A DNA stretch of 64,000 nt, taken from the NCBI RefSeq assembly GCF_000019085.1, contig NC_010321.1, forward strand, positions 1,062,501 to 1,126,500, given 5' to 3'. The notes beneath the pieces are model-generated. The model saw nothing but the letters and a program-made list of their open reading frames with translations, was not told the DNA's origin and searched no databases. The position numbers and the translations under genes are program-made. This document shows positions 36,006-44,130 of the stretch, piece after piece; within the stretch, counting starts at the first letter, position 1, and each line of letters begins with the position of its first letter. The DNA comes from Thermoanaerobacter pseudethanolicus ATCC 33223 (GTDB lineage Bacteria > Bacillota > Thermoanaerobacteria > Thermoanaerobacterales > Thermoanaerobacteraceae).

Positions 36006-37262
36006 ATGCTTACAAAAGCGCCAAGAGGGACAAAGGACATTCTCCCTTCAGAATCATATAAATGGCAATATATAGAAGGACTCATAAGGGAGATATGTGA
36101 TGTTTACGGTTTTAAAGAGATAAGAACGCCTGGCTTTGAACATACTGAGTTGTTTTTAAGGGGAGTAGGGGAATCGACTGACATTGTGAGAAAAGAGATG
36201 TATACTTTTACGGATAAGGGAGGGCGAAGCATTACTCTGAAGCCTGAAGGTACTTCTCCAGCTGTAAGAGCATTTATAGAGCACAATTTGTATGCAGAGA
36301 CGCAGCCTACTAAATTGTATTATATAACTCCTGTTTACAGATATGAAAGGCCTCAATCGGGAAGGCTAAGAGAACATCACCAATTTGGAGTCGAAATATT
36401 TGGTGCTAAAAGCGCTTCTGCAGATGCAGAAGTTATAAGTGTTGCTATGACACTTTTAAAAAAATTGGGGCTTAATAATTTGGAGCTTAGAATAAATAGT
36501 GTAGGATGTCCTGTTTGTAGAAAAAATTATAATAAAGTGCTTAAAGAGTTTTTGAAGAACAATTTGGAGTATTTGTGTGACGACTGTAAAGTCAGATATG
36601 AGATAAATCCTTTGAGGGTGTTGGATTGCAAAGTAGAAAGTTGTCAGAGGATAACCAAAGATGCCCCTCTCATTACAGATTATTTGTGTGATGATTGCAA
36701 AAGTCATTTTGAAGAGCTACAAAAGTATTTAGATATAATGGGCTATGATTATATAATTGACCCCAGAATTGTGAGAGGACTTGATTATTATACCAAAACT
36801 GCTTTTGAAATAATTTCAAAAGACATCGGAGCTCAGGGGACTGTATGCGGTGGAGGAAGGTATGATGGCCTTATAGAAGAATGCGGAGGGCCTTCTATGC
36901 CGGGAGTAGGTTTTGGAATGGGGTTAGAGAGGCTCCTTATTACATTAGAGCAAAATGGCATTGAGATTCCTAAACCTGAAGGTGTAGACTTGTTTATAGC
37001 TTATGTTGGGGAAGAAGCAAAATTATTTACTTTTGCCCTTGCTAATAAACTGCGATTTAATGGATTAAAAGTAGAAAGAGATAACATGGATAGAAGTTTA
37101 AAAGCACAAATGAAGTACGCAAATAAGCTTAATGCGAAATTTGCTATTGTAATAGGAGAAGAAGAGATGAAGGAAAACAAAGTTAAATTAAAGGATATGA
37201 GAGTTGGAAGCGAAGTAGAAATATCCATTGATGAGATAGAACAAAGGATAAAAAATATATAA
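36006..37262 (+). CDS. hisS: Histidine--tRNA ligase
   Basis: A 418-residue class II synthetase. Motif 1 region FKEIRTPGFEHTELF near 38-52, motif 2 YRYERPQSGRLREHHQFG near 107-124, histidine loop RGLDYYTKTAFEI near 258, and motif 3 GVGFGMGLERLL near 302-313. A zinc-like CPVCRK / CDDCK cluster near 160-225 is an added element seen in part of the family. It sits under the T-box and precedes aspS by 14 bases. Confidence 0.98.
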   Translation: MLTKAPRGTKDILPSESYKWQYIEGLIREICDVYGFKEIRTPGFEHTELFLRGVGESTDIVRKEMYTFTDKGGRSITLKPEGTSPAVRAFIEHNLYAETQPTKLYYITPVYRYERPQSGRLREHHQFGVEIFGAKSASADAEVISVAMTLLKKLGLNNLELRINSVGCPVCRKNYNKVLKEFLKNNLEYLCDDCKVRYEINPLRVLDCKVESCQRITKDAPLITDYLCDDCKSHFEELQKYLDIMGYDYIIDPRIVRGLDYYTKTAFEIISKDIGAQGTVCGGGRYDGLIEECGGPSMPGVGFGMGLERLLITLEQNGIEIPKPEGVDLFIAYVGEEAKLFTFALANKLRFNGLKVERDNMDRSLKAQMKYANKLNAKFAIVIGEEEMKENKVKLKDMRVGSEVEISIDEIEQRIKNI

Positions 37263-37276
37263 ACGGAGGGAGTTAA

Positions 37277-39055
37277 ATGGGAGAACAATTAAATGGCCTT
37301 AAAAGAACTCACATGTGTGGAGAATTGACAGTTGAAGACGTAGATAAGTCAGTTGTAGTAATGGGATGGGTGCAAAGGAGAAGAGACCATGGAGGATTAG
37401 TATTTATAGATTTAAGAGATAGAACAGGCATTGTGCAGGTGGTTTTTAGCAATGAGGTTTCTTCTGAAGCCTTTGAAAAAGTGCAAAGCGTAAGAAGTGA
37501 ATATGTACTGGCAATAGAGGGAAAAGTGGTAAAAAGGGCTCCGGAAAATGTAAATCCTAAAATTTCTACAGGAGAAATTGAAATATATGCTAATACTTTA
37601 AAAATTTTAAGCAAATCAGAGACTCCGCCTTTTCCAATAGAGGATAGGAGCAATGTATCAGAAGCTATAAGGTTGAAATACAGATACTTAGATTTGAGAA
37701 GGCCTTCAATGCAACAAAATTTGATGACTCGGTTTAAAATAACTAAAGTTGTCCGCGATTTTTTAAACAGAAATGGTTTTATAGAAATAGAAACTCCTCT
37801 TTTAATTAAAAGTACTCCAGAAGGGGCAAGGGACTATCTTGTACCGAGTAGAATTTATCCAGGAAAATTTTATGCTTTGCCTCAATCTCCTCAAATATTC
37901 AAACAACTTCTTATGATTTCTGGATTTGATAAGTATTACCAAATAGCCAAATGTTTAAGAGATGAGGATTTAAGAGCAGATAGGCAACCAGAGTTTACAC
38001 AAATAGATATAGAAATGTCTTTTGTAGAAGTAGAAGATGTTTTGAAAATTAACGAAAAAATGATTGCAGAGATATTTAAAGAGACTTTAGGCATTGATGT
38101 ACCAATTCCTTTTAAAAGATTATCTTATCAAGAATCTATGGAAAGATTTGGGACAGATAAACCAGACTTGAGGTTTGGAATGGAACTTAAGGATTTATCT
38201 GATATAGTGGCACAATCAGAATTTAATGTGTTTAAGACTGCTTTAAAAAATAACGGTTCTGTGAGAGGTATAAATGTAAAAGGTGCTGCTTCTATGCCAA
38301 GAAGACAGTTGGACGAACTGGTAGAGTTTGCAAAAACTTATGGCGCTAAAGGACTTTTGTGGATACAAGTTTTTGAAAAGGAAGTGAAATCTCCTGCTAC
38401 TAAATTTTTAAGTGAAGAAGAAATGAAGAAAATACTCGAAAGACTTGAGGCAGAAGCCGGAGATTTGCTACTAATTGTGGCAGACAAAGATGAAATAGTT
38501 TTTGATACTTTAGCTCATTTGAGGCTAGAGCTTGGCAAGAGATTTAATTTAATTGATGAGAATAAATATGAGTTTGTTTGGATAGTAGATTTTCCACTTT
38601 TAGAGTACGACGAAGGAGAAAAAAGGTATGTAGCAAAGCACCATCCTTTTACTGCTCCTAAAGATGAAGATATAGAGCTACTGGAAAAGGAACCTTTAAA
38701 AGTCAGGGCAAAGGCTTATGACATAGTTTTAAATGGTACAGAGATTGGTGGAGGAAGTATAAGGATACACGATACTGAGCTTCAAAAAAGAATGTTTAAA
38801 GTTTTGGGATTTAGCGAAGAAAAAGCGTGGGAAAGATTTGGATTTTTGATGGAGGCTTTCAAATACGGTGCTCCTCCCCATGGAGGTATAGCTTATGGGT
38901 TGGATAGGCTTGCAATGATTATAACGGGAAGCGACACCATAAGGGATGTAATTGCATTTCCAAAGACTCAAAATGCAGTGTGCTTGATGACAGATGCTCC
39001 TTCTGAGGTTTCAGAAGAGCAGTTAAAGGAATTGCACATAAAGGTAGACCTATAA
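37277..39055 (+). CDS. aspS: Aspartate--tRNA ligase
   Basis: A 592-residue class IIb synthetase of bacterial type. An N-terminal OB anticodon domain (VMGWVQRRRDHGGLVFIDLRDR) is followed by motif 1, motif 2 (CLRDEDLRADRQPEFTQIDIE near 218-238), the bacterial GAD insertion (about 300-420), and motif 3 GIAYGLDRLAM near 540. It is controlled with hisS by the same T-box, so aspartate charging follows histidine supply unless another promoter exists. Confidence 0.98.
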   Translation: MGEQLNGLKRTHMCGELTVEDVDKSVVVMGWVQRRRDHGGLVFIDLRDRTGIVQVVFSNEVSSEAFEKVQSVRSEYVLAIEGKVVKRAPENVNPKISTGEIEIYANTLKILSKSETPPFPIEDRSNVSEAIRLKYRYLDLRRPSMQQNLMTRFKITKVVRDFLNRNGFIEIETPLLIKSTPEGARDYLVPSRIYPGKFYALPQSPQIFKQLLMISGFDKYYQIAKCLRDEDLRADRQPEFTQIDIEMSFVEVEDVLKINEKMIAEIFKETLGIDVPIPFKRLSYQESMERFGTDKPDLRFGMELKDLSDIVAQSEFNVFKTALKNNGSVRGINVKGAASMPRRQLDELVEFAKTYGAKGLLWIQVFEKEVKSPATKFLSEEEMKKILERLEAEAGDLLLIVADKDEIVFDTLAHLRLELGKRFNLIDENKYEFVWIVDFPLLEYDEGEKRYVAKHHPFTAPKDEDIELLEKEPLKVRAKAYDIVLNGTEIGGGSIRIHDTELQKRMFKVLGFSEEKAWERFGFLMEAFKYGAPPHGGIAYGLDRLAMIITGSDTIRDVIAFPKTQNAVCLMTDAPSEVSEEQLKELHIKVDL

Positions 39056-39066
39056 ACGTTTACCAG

Positions 39067-39095
39067 TTGAAAAATAGAGGCTTTTGTGCTATTAT
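39067..39095 (+). promoter_or_regulatory. Sigma-A promoter of 6S RNA
   Basis: TTGAAA, 17 bases, TATTAT, placed 12 bases after the aspS stop; predicted start near 39102. Confidence 0.65.
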
Positions 39096-39101
39096 TTATA
39101 T

Positions 39102-39306
39102 AGAAAGATGAATAAAGCTGAAAAGCCCTGTGGTGTACGTGAGGTCCGGTGAAAGTTTGAGCCAACACCAATAATAAGGGAGCCTGGGCTTTGGCAGTGG
39201 AATATAGGCCGTCTTCGAACGGAAATATGAAGCTGCCAAGAGGGCACCCACTTTGTGAGTCCGGGTTCAAAAACTACCGGGAGGCACGGCACTATGGGGT
39301 TTTTTT
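39102..39306 (+). ncRNA. ssrS: 6S RNA
   Basis: A non-coding stretch between aspS and tcdA, the same place as bsrA in Bacillus subtilis. It has its own promoter. The ends fold into a closing stem (GTGGTGT near 39131 with GGCACTAT near 39287, plus CCC with GGG) and a run of seven T follows at 39300-39306. The interior forms a long, interrupted hairpin, as expected of an RNA mimicking an open promoter to hold sigma-A RNA polymerase. The identity rests on synteny and overall fold; a covariance-model search was not possible. Confidence 0.78.
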
Positions 39307-39320
39307 ATGGAGGGAAGAGT

Positions 39321-40028
39321 GTGGACATTTTTTCGCGAACAGAGCTTTTAATAGGGAAAGAAGGGCTTTTAAAACTTAAAAACAGTACTGTTGCTGTTTT
39401 TGGAATAGGAGGAGTAGGCTCTTTTGCTGTTGAAGCTTTAGTAAGAGCAGGAATTGGAAAATTGGTTTTAATAGATGGAGACGATGTATGTGTTACAAAT
39501 GTAAACAGGCAAATACACGCTACCACTCGTACGATAGGTAAACCTAAAGTTGATGTAATGAAAGACAGGATATTAGAGATAAATCCAGAAGCCCAGGTTT
39601 TAACTTTTAAAGAGTTTTATTCCAGTGAAAATAGTGATAAACTATTATCAAAAGAATACGATTATGTAATTGATGCAATTGACAGAGTGTCTTCAAAAGT
39701 GGATTTAATAGTGAAATGCACTTTATTAGGTATACCTATAATTAGCAGTATGGGAGCAGGAAATAAATTAGACCCTACAAAATTTGAAGTTGCAGATATT
39801 TATCAAACAAGTGTATGTCCTTTGGCAAAAGTAATGAGGAGAGAACTTAAGAAAAGAGGTATTAAATCTTTAAAAGTGGTGTATTCTAAAGAAGAACCTA
39901 TAAAAAATTTTTATGAAAACGAAAAGAGAAAAATATCGAAACCAGTACCTGGCAGTATTTCTTTTGTGCCTTCTGCTGTCGGCCTCATACTTGCTGCAGA
40001 GGTAGTTAAGGATTTATTAAAAAAATAA
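39321..40028 (+). CDS. tcdA: tRNA threonylcarbamoyladenosine dehydratase TcdA
   Basis: A 235-residue E1-like enzyme that cyclises t6A37 in tRNA using ATP. FGIGGVGSFAVEALVRAGIG near 30-49 is the nucleotide loop; DGDDVCVTNVNRQ follows near 55, with DAIDRVSSKVDLI near 113. The start is GTG 39321, seven bases after GGAGG; longer frames upstream run through the 6S RNA. Normal family length. The aspS-6S-tcdA order is kept from Bacillus. Confidence 0.95.
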   Translation: MDIFSRTELLIGKEGLLKLKNSTVAVFGIGGVGSFAVEALVRAGIGKLVLIDGDDVCVTNVNRQIHATTRTIGKPKVDVMKDRILEINPEAQVLTFKEFYSSENSDKLLSKEYDYVIDAIDRVSSKVDLIVKCTLLGIPIISSMGAGNKLDPTKFEVADIYQTSVCPLAKVMRRELKKRGIKSLKVVYSKEEPIKNFYENEKRKISKPVPGSISFVPSAVGLILAAEVVKDLLKK

Positions 40029-40037
40029 CAAAAGGCT

Positions 40038-40090
40038 ATTGACATATCTGTGAAAAACTTTTATACTATTCATTGGATACCCCGATGGGG
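40038..40090 (+). promoter_or_regulatory. Promoter and operator of the CsoR-family gene
   Basis: TTGACA (40038-40043), 17 bases, TATACT (40061-40066). A G/C-tract dyad ACCCC-GAT-GGGGT (40078-40090) sits just after the expected start site. Such C/G-tract dyads are typical operators of CsoR/RcnR/CstR repressors, so self-repression is likely. Confidence 0.72.
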
Positions 40091-40104
40091 TTGGGAGGTA
40101 TAGT

Positions 40105-40371
40105 ATGTACCAAGATAGCAAAGGAGATTTATTGAGAAGATTAAGAAAAATTGAAGGACAAGTAAAAGGCATACAAAAAATGATTGAAAATGACGCCCAT
40201 TGCGTAGATGTACTGGTACAAGTAGCTGCTGTTAGGTCTGCGATAAACAGCGTTGGTAAAATTCTTCTTAAAAGCTATACTACCAGCTGTGTAAAGGGAG
40301 CAATGTGCACTGAAAAGCAGGATGACATGATAGAGGAATTAGTTGAGACATTTATAAAATTTATGAAGTGA
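40105..40371 (+). CDS. CsoR-family repressor, CstR-like residue set
   Basis: An 88-residue all-alpha repressor (LRRLRKIEGQVKGIQKMIEND, then VDVLVQVAAVRSAINSVGKILL). Copper sensors use Cys-His-Cys. Here Cys33 and Cys62 are kept with the correct 29-residue spacing, but the position of the copper His holds Tyr58. The CstR persulfide sensors also lack that His. Cys68 is an extra cysteine. Inferred: a thiol/persulfide or non-copper sensor. It is followed 102 bases later by a tandem thioredoxin, which fits a thiol role. Confidence 0.88.
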   Translation: MYQDSKGDLLRRLRKIEGQVKGIQKMIENDAHCVDVLVQVAAVRSAINSVGKILLKSYTTSCVKGAMCTEKQDDMIEELVETFIKFMK

Positions 40372-40418
40372 TTTTAAAAGTTAGGTTTTGTGAGCAATTT
40401 GTTTTATAATAAATGTAT

Positions 40419-40432
40419 AAAGCAATTGCTTT
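40419..40432 (+). promoter_or_regulatory. 14-bp palindrome upstream of the tandem thioredoxin
   Basis: AAAGCAATTGCTTT, a perfect palindrome 9 bases after a TATAAT (40405-40410). No convincing -35 precedes it. It may be an operator; the binding factor is unknown and it differs from the CsoR-type dyad. Confidence 0.35.
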
Positions 40433-40473
40433 GTATAAAAATAAAAATGAAATAAGAGTATAGGAGTGGTTTT

Positions 40474-41145
40474 ATGGCAGAATTAGTTATTACACTTGAA
40501 AATTTCGAACAAGAAGTTGTAAATTCAGATGTACCAGTCTTAATAGACTTTTGGGCTGAGTGGTGTATGCCTTGTAGAATGGTGGCTCCAATAATTGACG
40601 AATTGGCGAAAGAATATGAAGGAAAAATCAAAGTAGGTAAAATTAATGTTGATGAAGAAAATGAATTGGCAATGAAATTTAGAATAATGAGTATACCTAC
40701 AATTGGACTTTTCAAAAATGGTAAAATGGTAGATAAGATAATAGGAGCAAGACCTAAAGCAGATTTTGTAAGATTTATAGAAAAACATCTCAATGGTGGT
40801 GCTACACAATCAGAAGAGTCTGACGAGGTAGAAATTACATACGATAATTTCGAAGAAGAAGTTGTAAACTCTGATGTACCAGTATTGATAGACTTTTGGG
40901 CTGAATGGTGTGCACCTTGTAGATTAGTTGCTCCCATAATAGATGAACTAGCAAAAGAGTATAAAGGAAAGATTAAAGTAGGAAAAGTTAATGTAGACGA
41001 AGAAAATGAGCTGGCAATGCAATTTAGAATAATGAGCATACCTACAATAGGACTTTTCAAAAATGGCAAGATGGTAGATAAAATAATAGGAGCAAGACCT
41101 AAAGCAGACTTTGTAAAGTTTATAGAAAAGCATTTAAACAATTAA
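40474..41145 (+). CDS. Tandem two-domain thioredoxin
   Basis: A 223-residue cytosolic protein made of two complete thioredoxin domains (about 1-108 and 116-223) joined by a short acidic linker. Active sites are WCMPC near 31-35 and WCAPC near 148-152; the cis-Pro loops (SIPTIG) and KNGKMVDKIIGARPKADFV ends are present in both. The domains are nearly identical as protein but differ at many silent bases, so the duplication is not recent or selection holds both. Common thioredoxin is one domain of about 105 residues. Both active sites look functional. Confidence 0.94.
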   Translation: MAELVITLENFEQEVVNSDVPVLIDFWAEWCMPCRMVAPIIDELAKEYEGKIKVGKINVDEENELAMKFRIMSIPTIGLFKNGKMVDKIIGARPKADFVRFIEKHLNGGATQSEESDEVEITYDNFEEEVVNSDVPVLIDFWAEWCAPCRLVAPIIDELAKEYKGKIKVGKVNVDEENELAMQFRIMSIPTIGLFKNGKMVDKIIGARPKADFVKFIEKHLNN

Positions 41146-41170
41146 AAATCCTGCATTATGCAGGATTTTT
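41144..41170 (+). terminator. Terminator of the tandem thioredoxin
   Basis: AAAAATCCTGCA, loop TTA, TGCAGGATTTTT; a perfect 12-bp stem ending in T. Confidence 0.88.
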
Positions 41171-41257
41171 AATTTTATTCCTTGAATAAATATAAAAAGA
41201 ATTGTTTAATTTTCCAAAAAATTACGAAAATCGAAACATACTAAGGCATACTTTTGT

Positions 41258-41300
41258 AACACGAAGAAAACCCAATATTAAATTGGGTTTTCTTCGTGTT
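41258..41300. other. Isolated 19-bp perfect inverted repeat
   Basis: The arms 41258-41276 and 41282-41300 are exact complements around ATTAA. It lies 110 bases past the thioredoxin stop and 80 before ord, after another terminator. It could be a second terminator or an upstream element of the ornithine operon. The rest of the gap shows a possible TACAAT near 41352 and nothing else. Confidence 0.7.
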
Positions 41301-41380
41301 TTAAGGAATGGAAAAGCTTTTATTTAGCCTAAGTAAATGTATACAATATAGATGTAGAGAAAATTCTTAGAGGTGATAGA

Positions 41381-42421
41381 ATGGAAAACATAAAAGTGGT
41401 AGTATGGGGACTTGGTGCAATGGGAAGCGGCATTGCTAAAATGATACTTTCTAAAAAAGGCATGGAAATAGTCGGAGCTATTGATACTGACCCTAACAAA
41501 GTAGGAAAGGATTTAAATGAAATCTTAGGGACAAATTCTAAACCTGTTTACATCACTTCTGAGCCTCAAGATGTTATAAAAAAAGGAAGTGCCGATATAG
41601 CGGTTATTGCTACATCCTCCTATGTAGAAAAGGTTTTCCCGCTCATTAAATTGGCTGTAGAAAGCGGAATCAATGTCATTACAACTGCTGAAGAGATGGC
41701 TTATCCTTCTGCTCAACATCCGGAATTAGCCAAAGAAATTGACAGGCTTGCGAAGGAAAATGGCGTATCTGCCTTGGGTACAGGAATAAATCCGGGATTT
41801 GTATTAGACTATTTAATCATTGCACTGACGGGAGCCTGCGTAGATGTTGAGTCCATTAAAGCAGCAAGGATTAATGACTTATCACCTTTTGGAAAAGCTG
41901 TTATGGAAGAGCAAGGGGTGGGTCTTACTCCGGAAGAATTTGAAGAAGGCGTAAAAAAAGGAACTGTTGCAGGGCATATAGGTTTTCCTGAGTCTATTTC
42001 AATGATTTGTGATGCTTTAGGCTGGAAACTTTCAGGGATTGAGCAGATAAGAGAGCCTATAATTTCTAAAACTTATAGAGAGACCCCTTATGCAAAAGTT
42101 GAGCCGGGTTACGTTGCTGGATGTCGCCAAATAGGGTTTGGAAAAGTAGATGGAGAGGTGAAAATAGAATTAGAACATCCTCAACAGATATTACCTCAAA
42201 AAGAAGGAGTAGAGACTGGAGACTATATTGAGATTAAAGGAACTCCGACTATAAAGGTGTCTATAAAGCCTGAAATACCTGGAGGCTTAGGTACTATTGC
42301 ACTTTGTGTCAATACGATACCTCACGTCATAAATGCGCAGCCAGGTCTTGTTACTATGCTGGATTTGCCTGTACCTAGAGCTATTATGGGCGATGCAAGA
42401 GATATGATCAGGAGGAGATAA
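41381..42421 (+). CDS. ord: 2,4-diaminopentanoate dehydrogenase
   Basis: A 346-residue NAD(P)-dependent amine dehydrogenase with Rossmann loop VVWGLGAMGSGIAK near the start, then ALGTGINPGFVLDYLI near 126 and a dihydrodipicolinate-reductase-like C-terminal fold. It oxidatively deaminates 2,4-diaminopentanoate to 2-amino-4-oxopentanoate. First gene of the ornithine operon; the next gene starts two bases after its stop. Confidence 0.94.
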   Translation: MENIKVVVWGLGAMGSGIAKMILSKKGMEIVGAIDTDPNKVGKDLNEILGTNSKPVYITSEPQDVIKKGSADIAVIATSSYVEKVFPLIKLAVESGINVITTAEEMAYPSAQHPELAKEIDRLAKENGVSALGTGINPGFVLDYLIIALTGACVDVESIKAARINDLSPFGKAVMEEQGVGLTPEEFEEGVKKGTVAGHIGFPESISMICDALGWKLSGIEQIREPIISKTYRETPYAKVEPGYVAGCRQIGFGKVDGEVKIELEHPQQILPQKEGVETGDYIEIKGTPTIKVSIKPEIPGGLGTIALCVNTIPHVINAQPGLVTMLDLPVPRAIMGDARDMIRRR

Positions 42422-42422
42422 A

Positions 42423-42725
42423 ATGGCTCAAAAAGGCGATTGGGTAAAAATTAAACAGGTTATTTTAGAACCATCGGAAAGATCTGAAAATACACCTCAA
42501 GATACCAAAGGGACTCCTTTGACGATGTGGGTTAAAGGTTTACTTTTACAAGATGGAGAGATTGGCGACACAGTCAAAATTAAGACTTTGACGGGTAGAG
42601 TAGTGGAAGGAATTTTAGTAGAAATCAATCCACGGCATATTCACGATTTTGGCAATCCAATTCCTGAGCTCATAAAAGCAGGTATAAAAGCAAGAGAGAT
42701 ATTGTATGGCGGTGAAGAAGAATGA
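42423..42725 (+). CDS. ortA: 2-amino-4-oxopentanoate thiolase, alpha subunit
   Basis: A 100-residue small subunit (GDWVKIKQVILEPSERSENTP, then GRVVEGILVEINPRHIHDFG) matching OrtA. With OrtB it cleaves 2-amino-4-oxopentanoate with CoA into alanine and acetyl-CoA. AGGAGGAG precedes the ATG. Its end overlaps ortB by four bases. Confidence 0.94.
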   Translation: MAQKGDWVKIKQVILEPSERSENTPQDTKGTPLTMWVKGLLLQDGEIGDTVKIKTLTGRVVEGILVEINPRHIHDFGNPIPELIKAGIKAREILYGGEEE

Positions 42726-44116
42726 GTAGGTATAAGGATGTAATGGCTAGGAAAAACGAAATAATGAAAAGATCTTTGGGAATAGATTATGAAAAATTTG
42801 AATCAGGTGGAATTGCTTTTGAATATGAAAAAATGATGAAAGAAACAGGTTACACCTTAGAAGAAATTGTTAAAATACAAAGGGAAGCAAATGTAGGAAA
42901 TACTCCTCTTATAGAGTTAAAAAACTTGACAGAATTAGCGAGAAAAGTTTCGCCAACAGGAAAAGCTGCCAGAATCTTTATAAAAGATGAAGCTTGTAAC
43001 CCTTCAGGAAGCTTTAAAGAAAGGCGGGCTAGTGTTTCTCTATATCACGCAAAACAAAAGGGATATAAGGGAGTCATAGCTGCCACTAGTGGTAATTACG
43101 GAGCAGCAGTGGCTTCACAAGCTGCCATGAAAGGTTTAAAATGCATCGTAGTGCAAGAAGCTTATGATAGTAGAGGTATAGGGCAGCCAGAGATATTGGA
43201 AAAAGGAAGAAAGTGTGAAACATTTGGAGCGGAAGTCATACAACTAACTGTTGGACCGGAATTATTTTATGTAAACTTGATGCTATTAGAAGAGACGGGA
43301 TATTTTAATGCTTCTTTGTACACTCCTTTTGGAGTTGCTGGTATTGAAACATTGGGATATGAAATAGCTCAGCAAGTAAAAGAGAGGACTGGTAAGTTTC
43401 CTGATGTTGTTGTAGCCACCCATGCTGGTGGAGGCAATTTGACGGGTACTGCAAGAGGACTTATGAAAGCGGGAGCAGTAAACACAAAAATATACGGCGT
43501 GAGCGTTGATTTAACAGGGCTTCATATGGCTTCAGACAAGGATTTTAACAGAAAATCTTTTACAACAGGACATACAGGATTTGGAATCCCATTTGCAACT
43601 TGGCCGGACAGAGCAGATGTGCCTCGAAATGCTGCAAGGCCTTTAAGGTACATGGATGGGTATTACCTTGTCAAGCAAGGGGAAGTCTTTTACATGACAG
43701 AGCTTTTAGCTCAATTAGAAGGTTTAGAAAGAGGACCAGCGGGAAATACCTCTTTAGCGGCAGCTTTCAGTTTGGCACAGCAAATGGAAAACGACCAGAT
43801 AATAGTGGTGCAGGAGACAGAATATACAGGGGCAGGTAAAAATCCAACGGCTCAGCTTACTTTTGCTATGCAAAATGGTATAAAAATTCTAGTAGGAAAT
43901 CCTGATGATGAGATACCAGGACAAAACATAATTTTACCTGAACATCCTTCTATGATAAAGGCGAGAGAAGTTTATCTTTTGAATTTGAAAAAGTCTTACA
44001 TTAAAAACTGCATTCAACACTTTGGATTGCCTAAAGATGATAGAGACATTAAATTTTTGGCTGAAGATACCAAGTCCAGTCAGGAATTTGTAAGAGAAAT
44101 AATTTCAGAATTATAG
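42722..44116 (+). CDS. ortB: 2-amino-4-oxopentanoate thiolase, beta subunit
   Basis: A 464-residue PLP subunit of threonine-synthase-like fold. The PLP lysine is in PSGSFKERRASVSLYHAK near 98, with AATSGNYGAAVASQAA near 120 and THAGGGNLTGTA near 237. The short C-terminal domain is usual for OrtB. It works with OrtA and PLP in the terminal thiolysis. Coupled to ortA by ATGA; oraS follows after 14 bases. Confidence 0.95.
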   Translation: MSRYKDVMARKNEIMKRSLGIDYEKFESGGIAFEYEKMMKETGYTLEEIVKIQREANVGNTPLIELKNLTELARKVSPTGKAARIFIKDEACNPSGSFKERRASVSLYHAKQKGYKGVIAATSGNYGAAVASQAAMKGLKCIVVQEAYDSRGIGQPEILEKGRKCETFGAEVIQLTVGPELFYVNLMLLEETGYFNASLYTPFGVAGIETLGYEIAQQVKERTGKFPDVVVATHAGGGNLTGTARGLMKAGAVNTKIYGVSVDLTGLHMASDKDFNRKSFTTGHTGFGIPFATWPDRADVPRNAARPLRYMDGYYLVKQGEVFYMTELLAQLEGLERGPAGNTSLAAAFSLAQQMENDQIIVVQETEYTGAGKNPTAQLTFAMQNGIKILVGNPDDEIPGQNIILPEHPSMIKAREVYLLNLKKSYIKNCIQHFGLPKDDRDIKFLAEDTKSSQEFVREIISEL

Positions 44117-44130
44117 GATGGGGTGATAAT

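Noticed and set aside
39100-39320. Longer N-terminus for TcdA (frame open from 39255) or a second frame at 39191
   Set aside because: These codons lie in the 6S RNA and its terminator; GTG 39321 has the ribosome site and family-like N-terminus.
40404-41141. 245-codon frame antisense to the tandem thioredoxin, with an internal repeat
   Set aside because: The repeat is the mirror of the two thioredoxin domains; no start signal.
41330-41370. Clear promoter of the ornithine operon
   Set aside because: TACAAT near 41352 has only a weak TTTATT partner; not strong enough to list as a feature.
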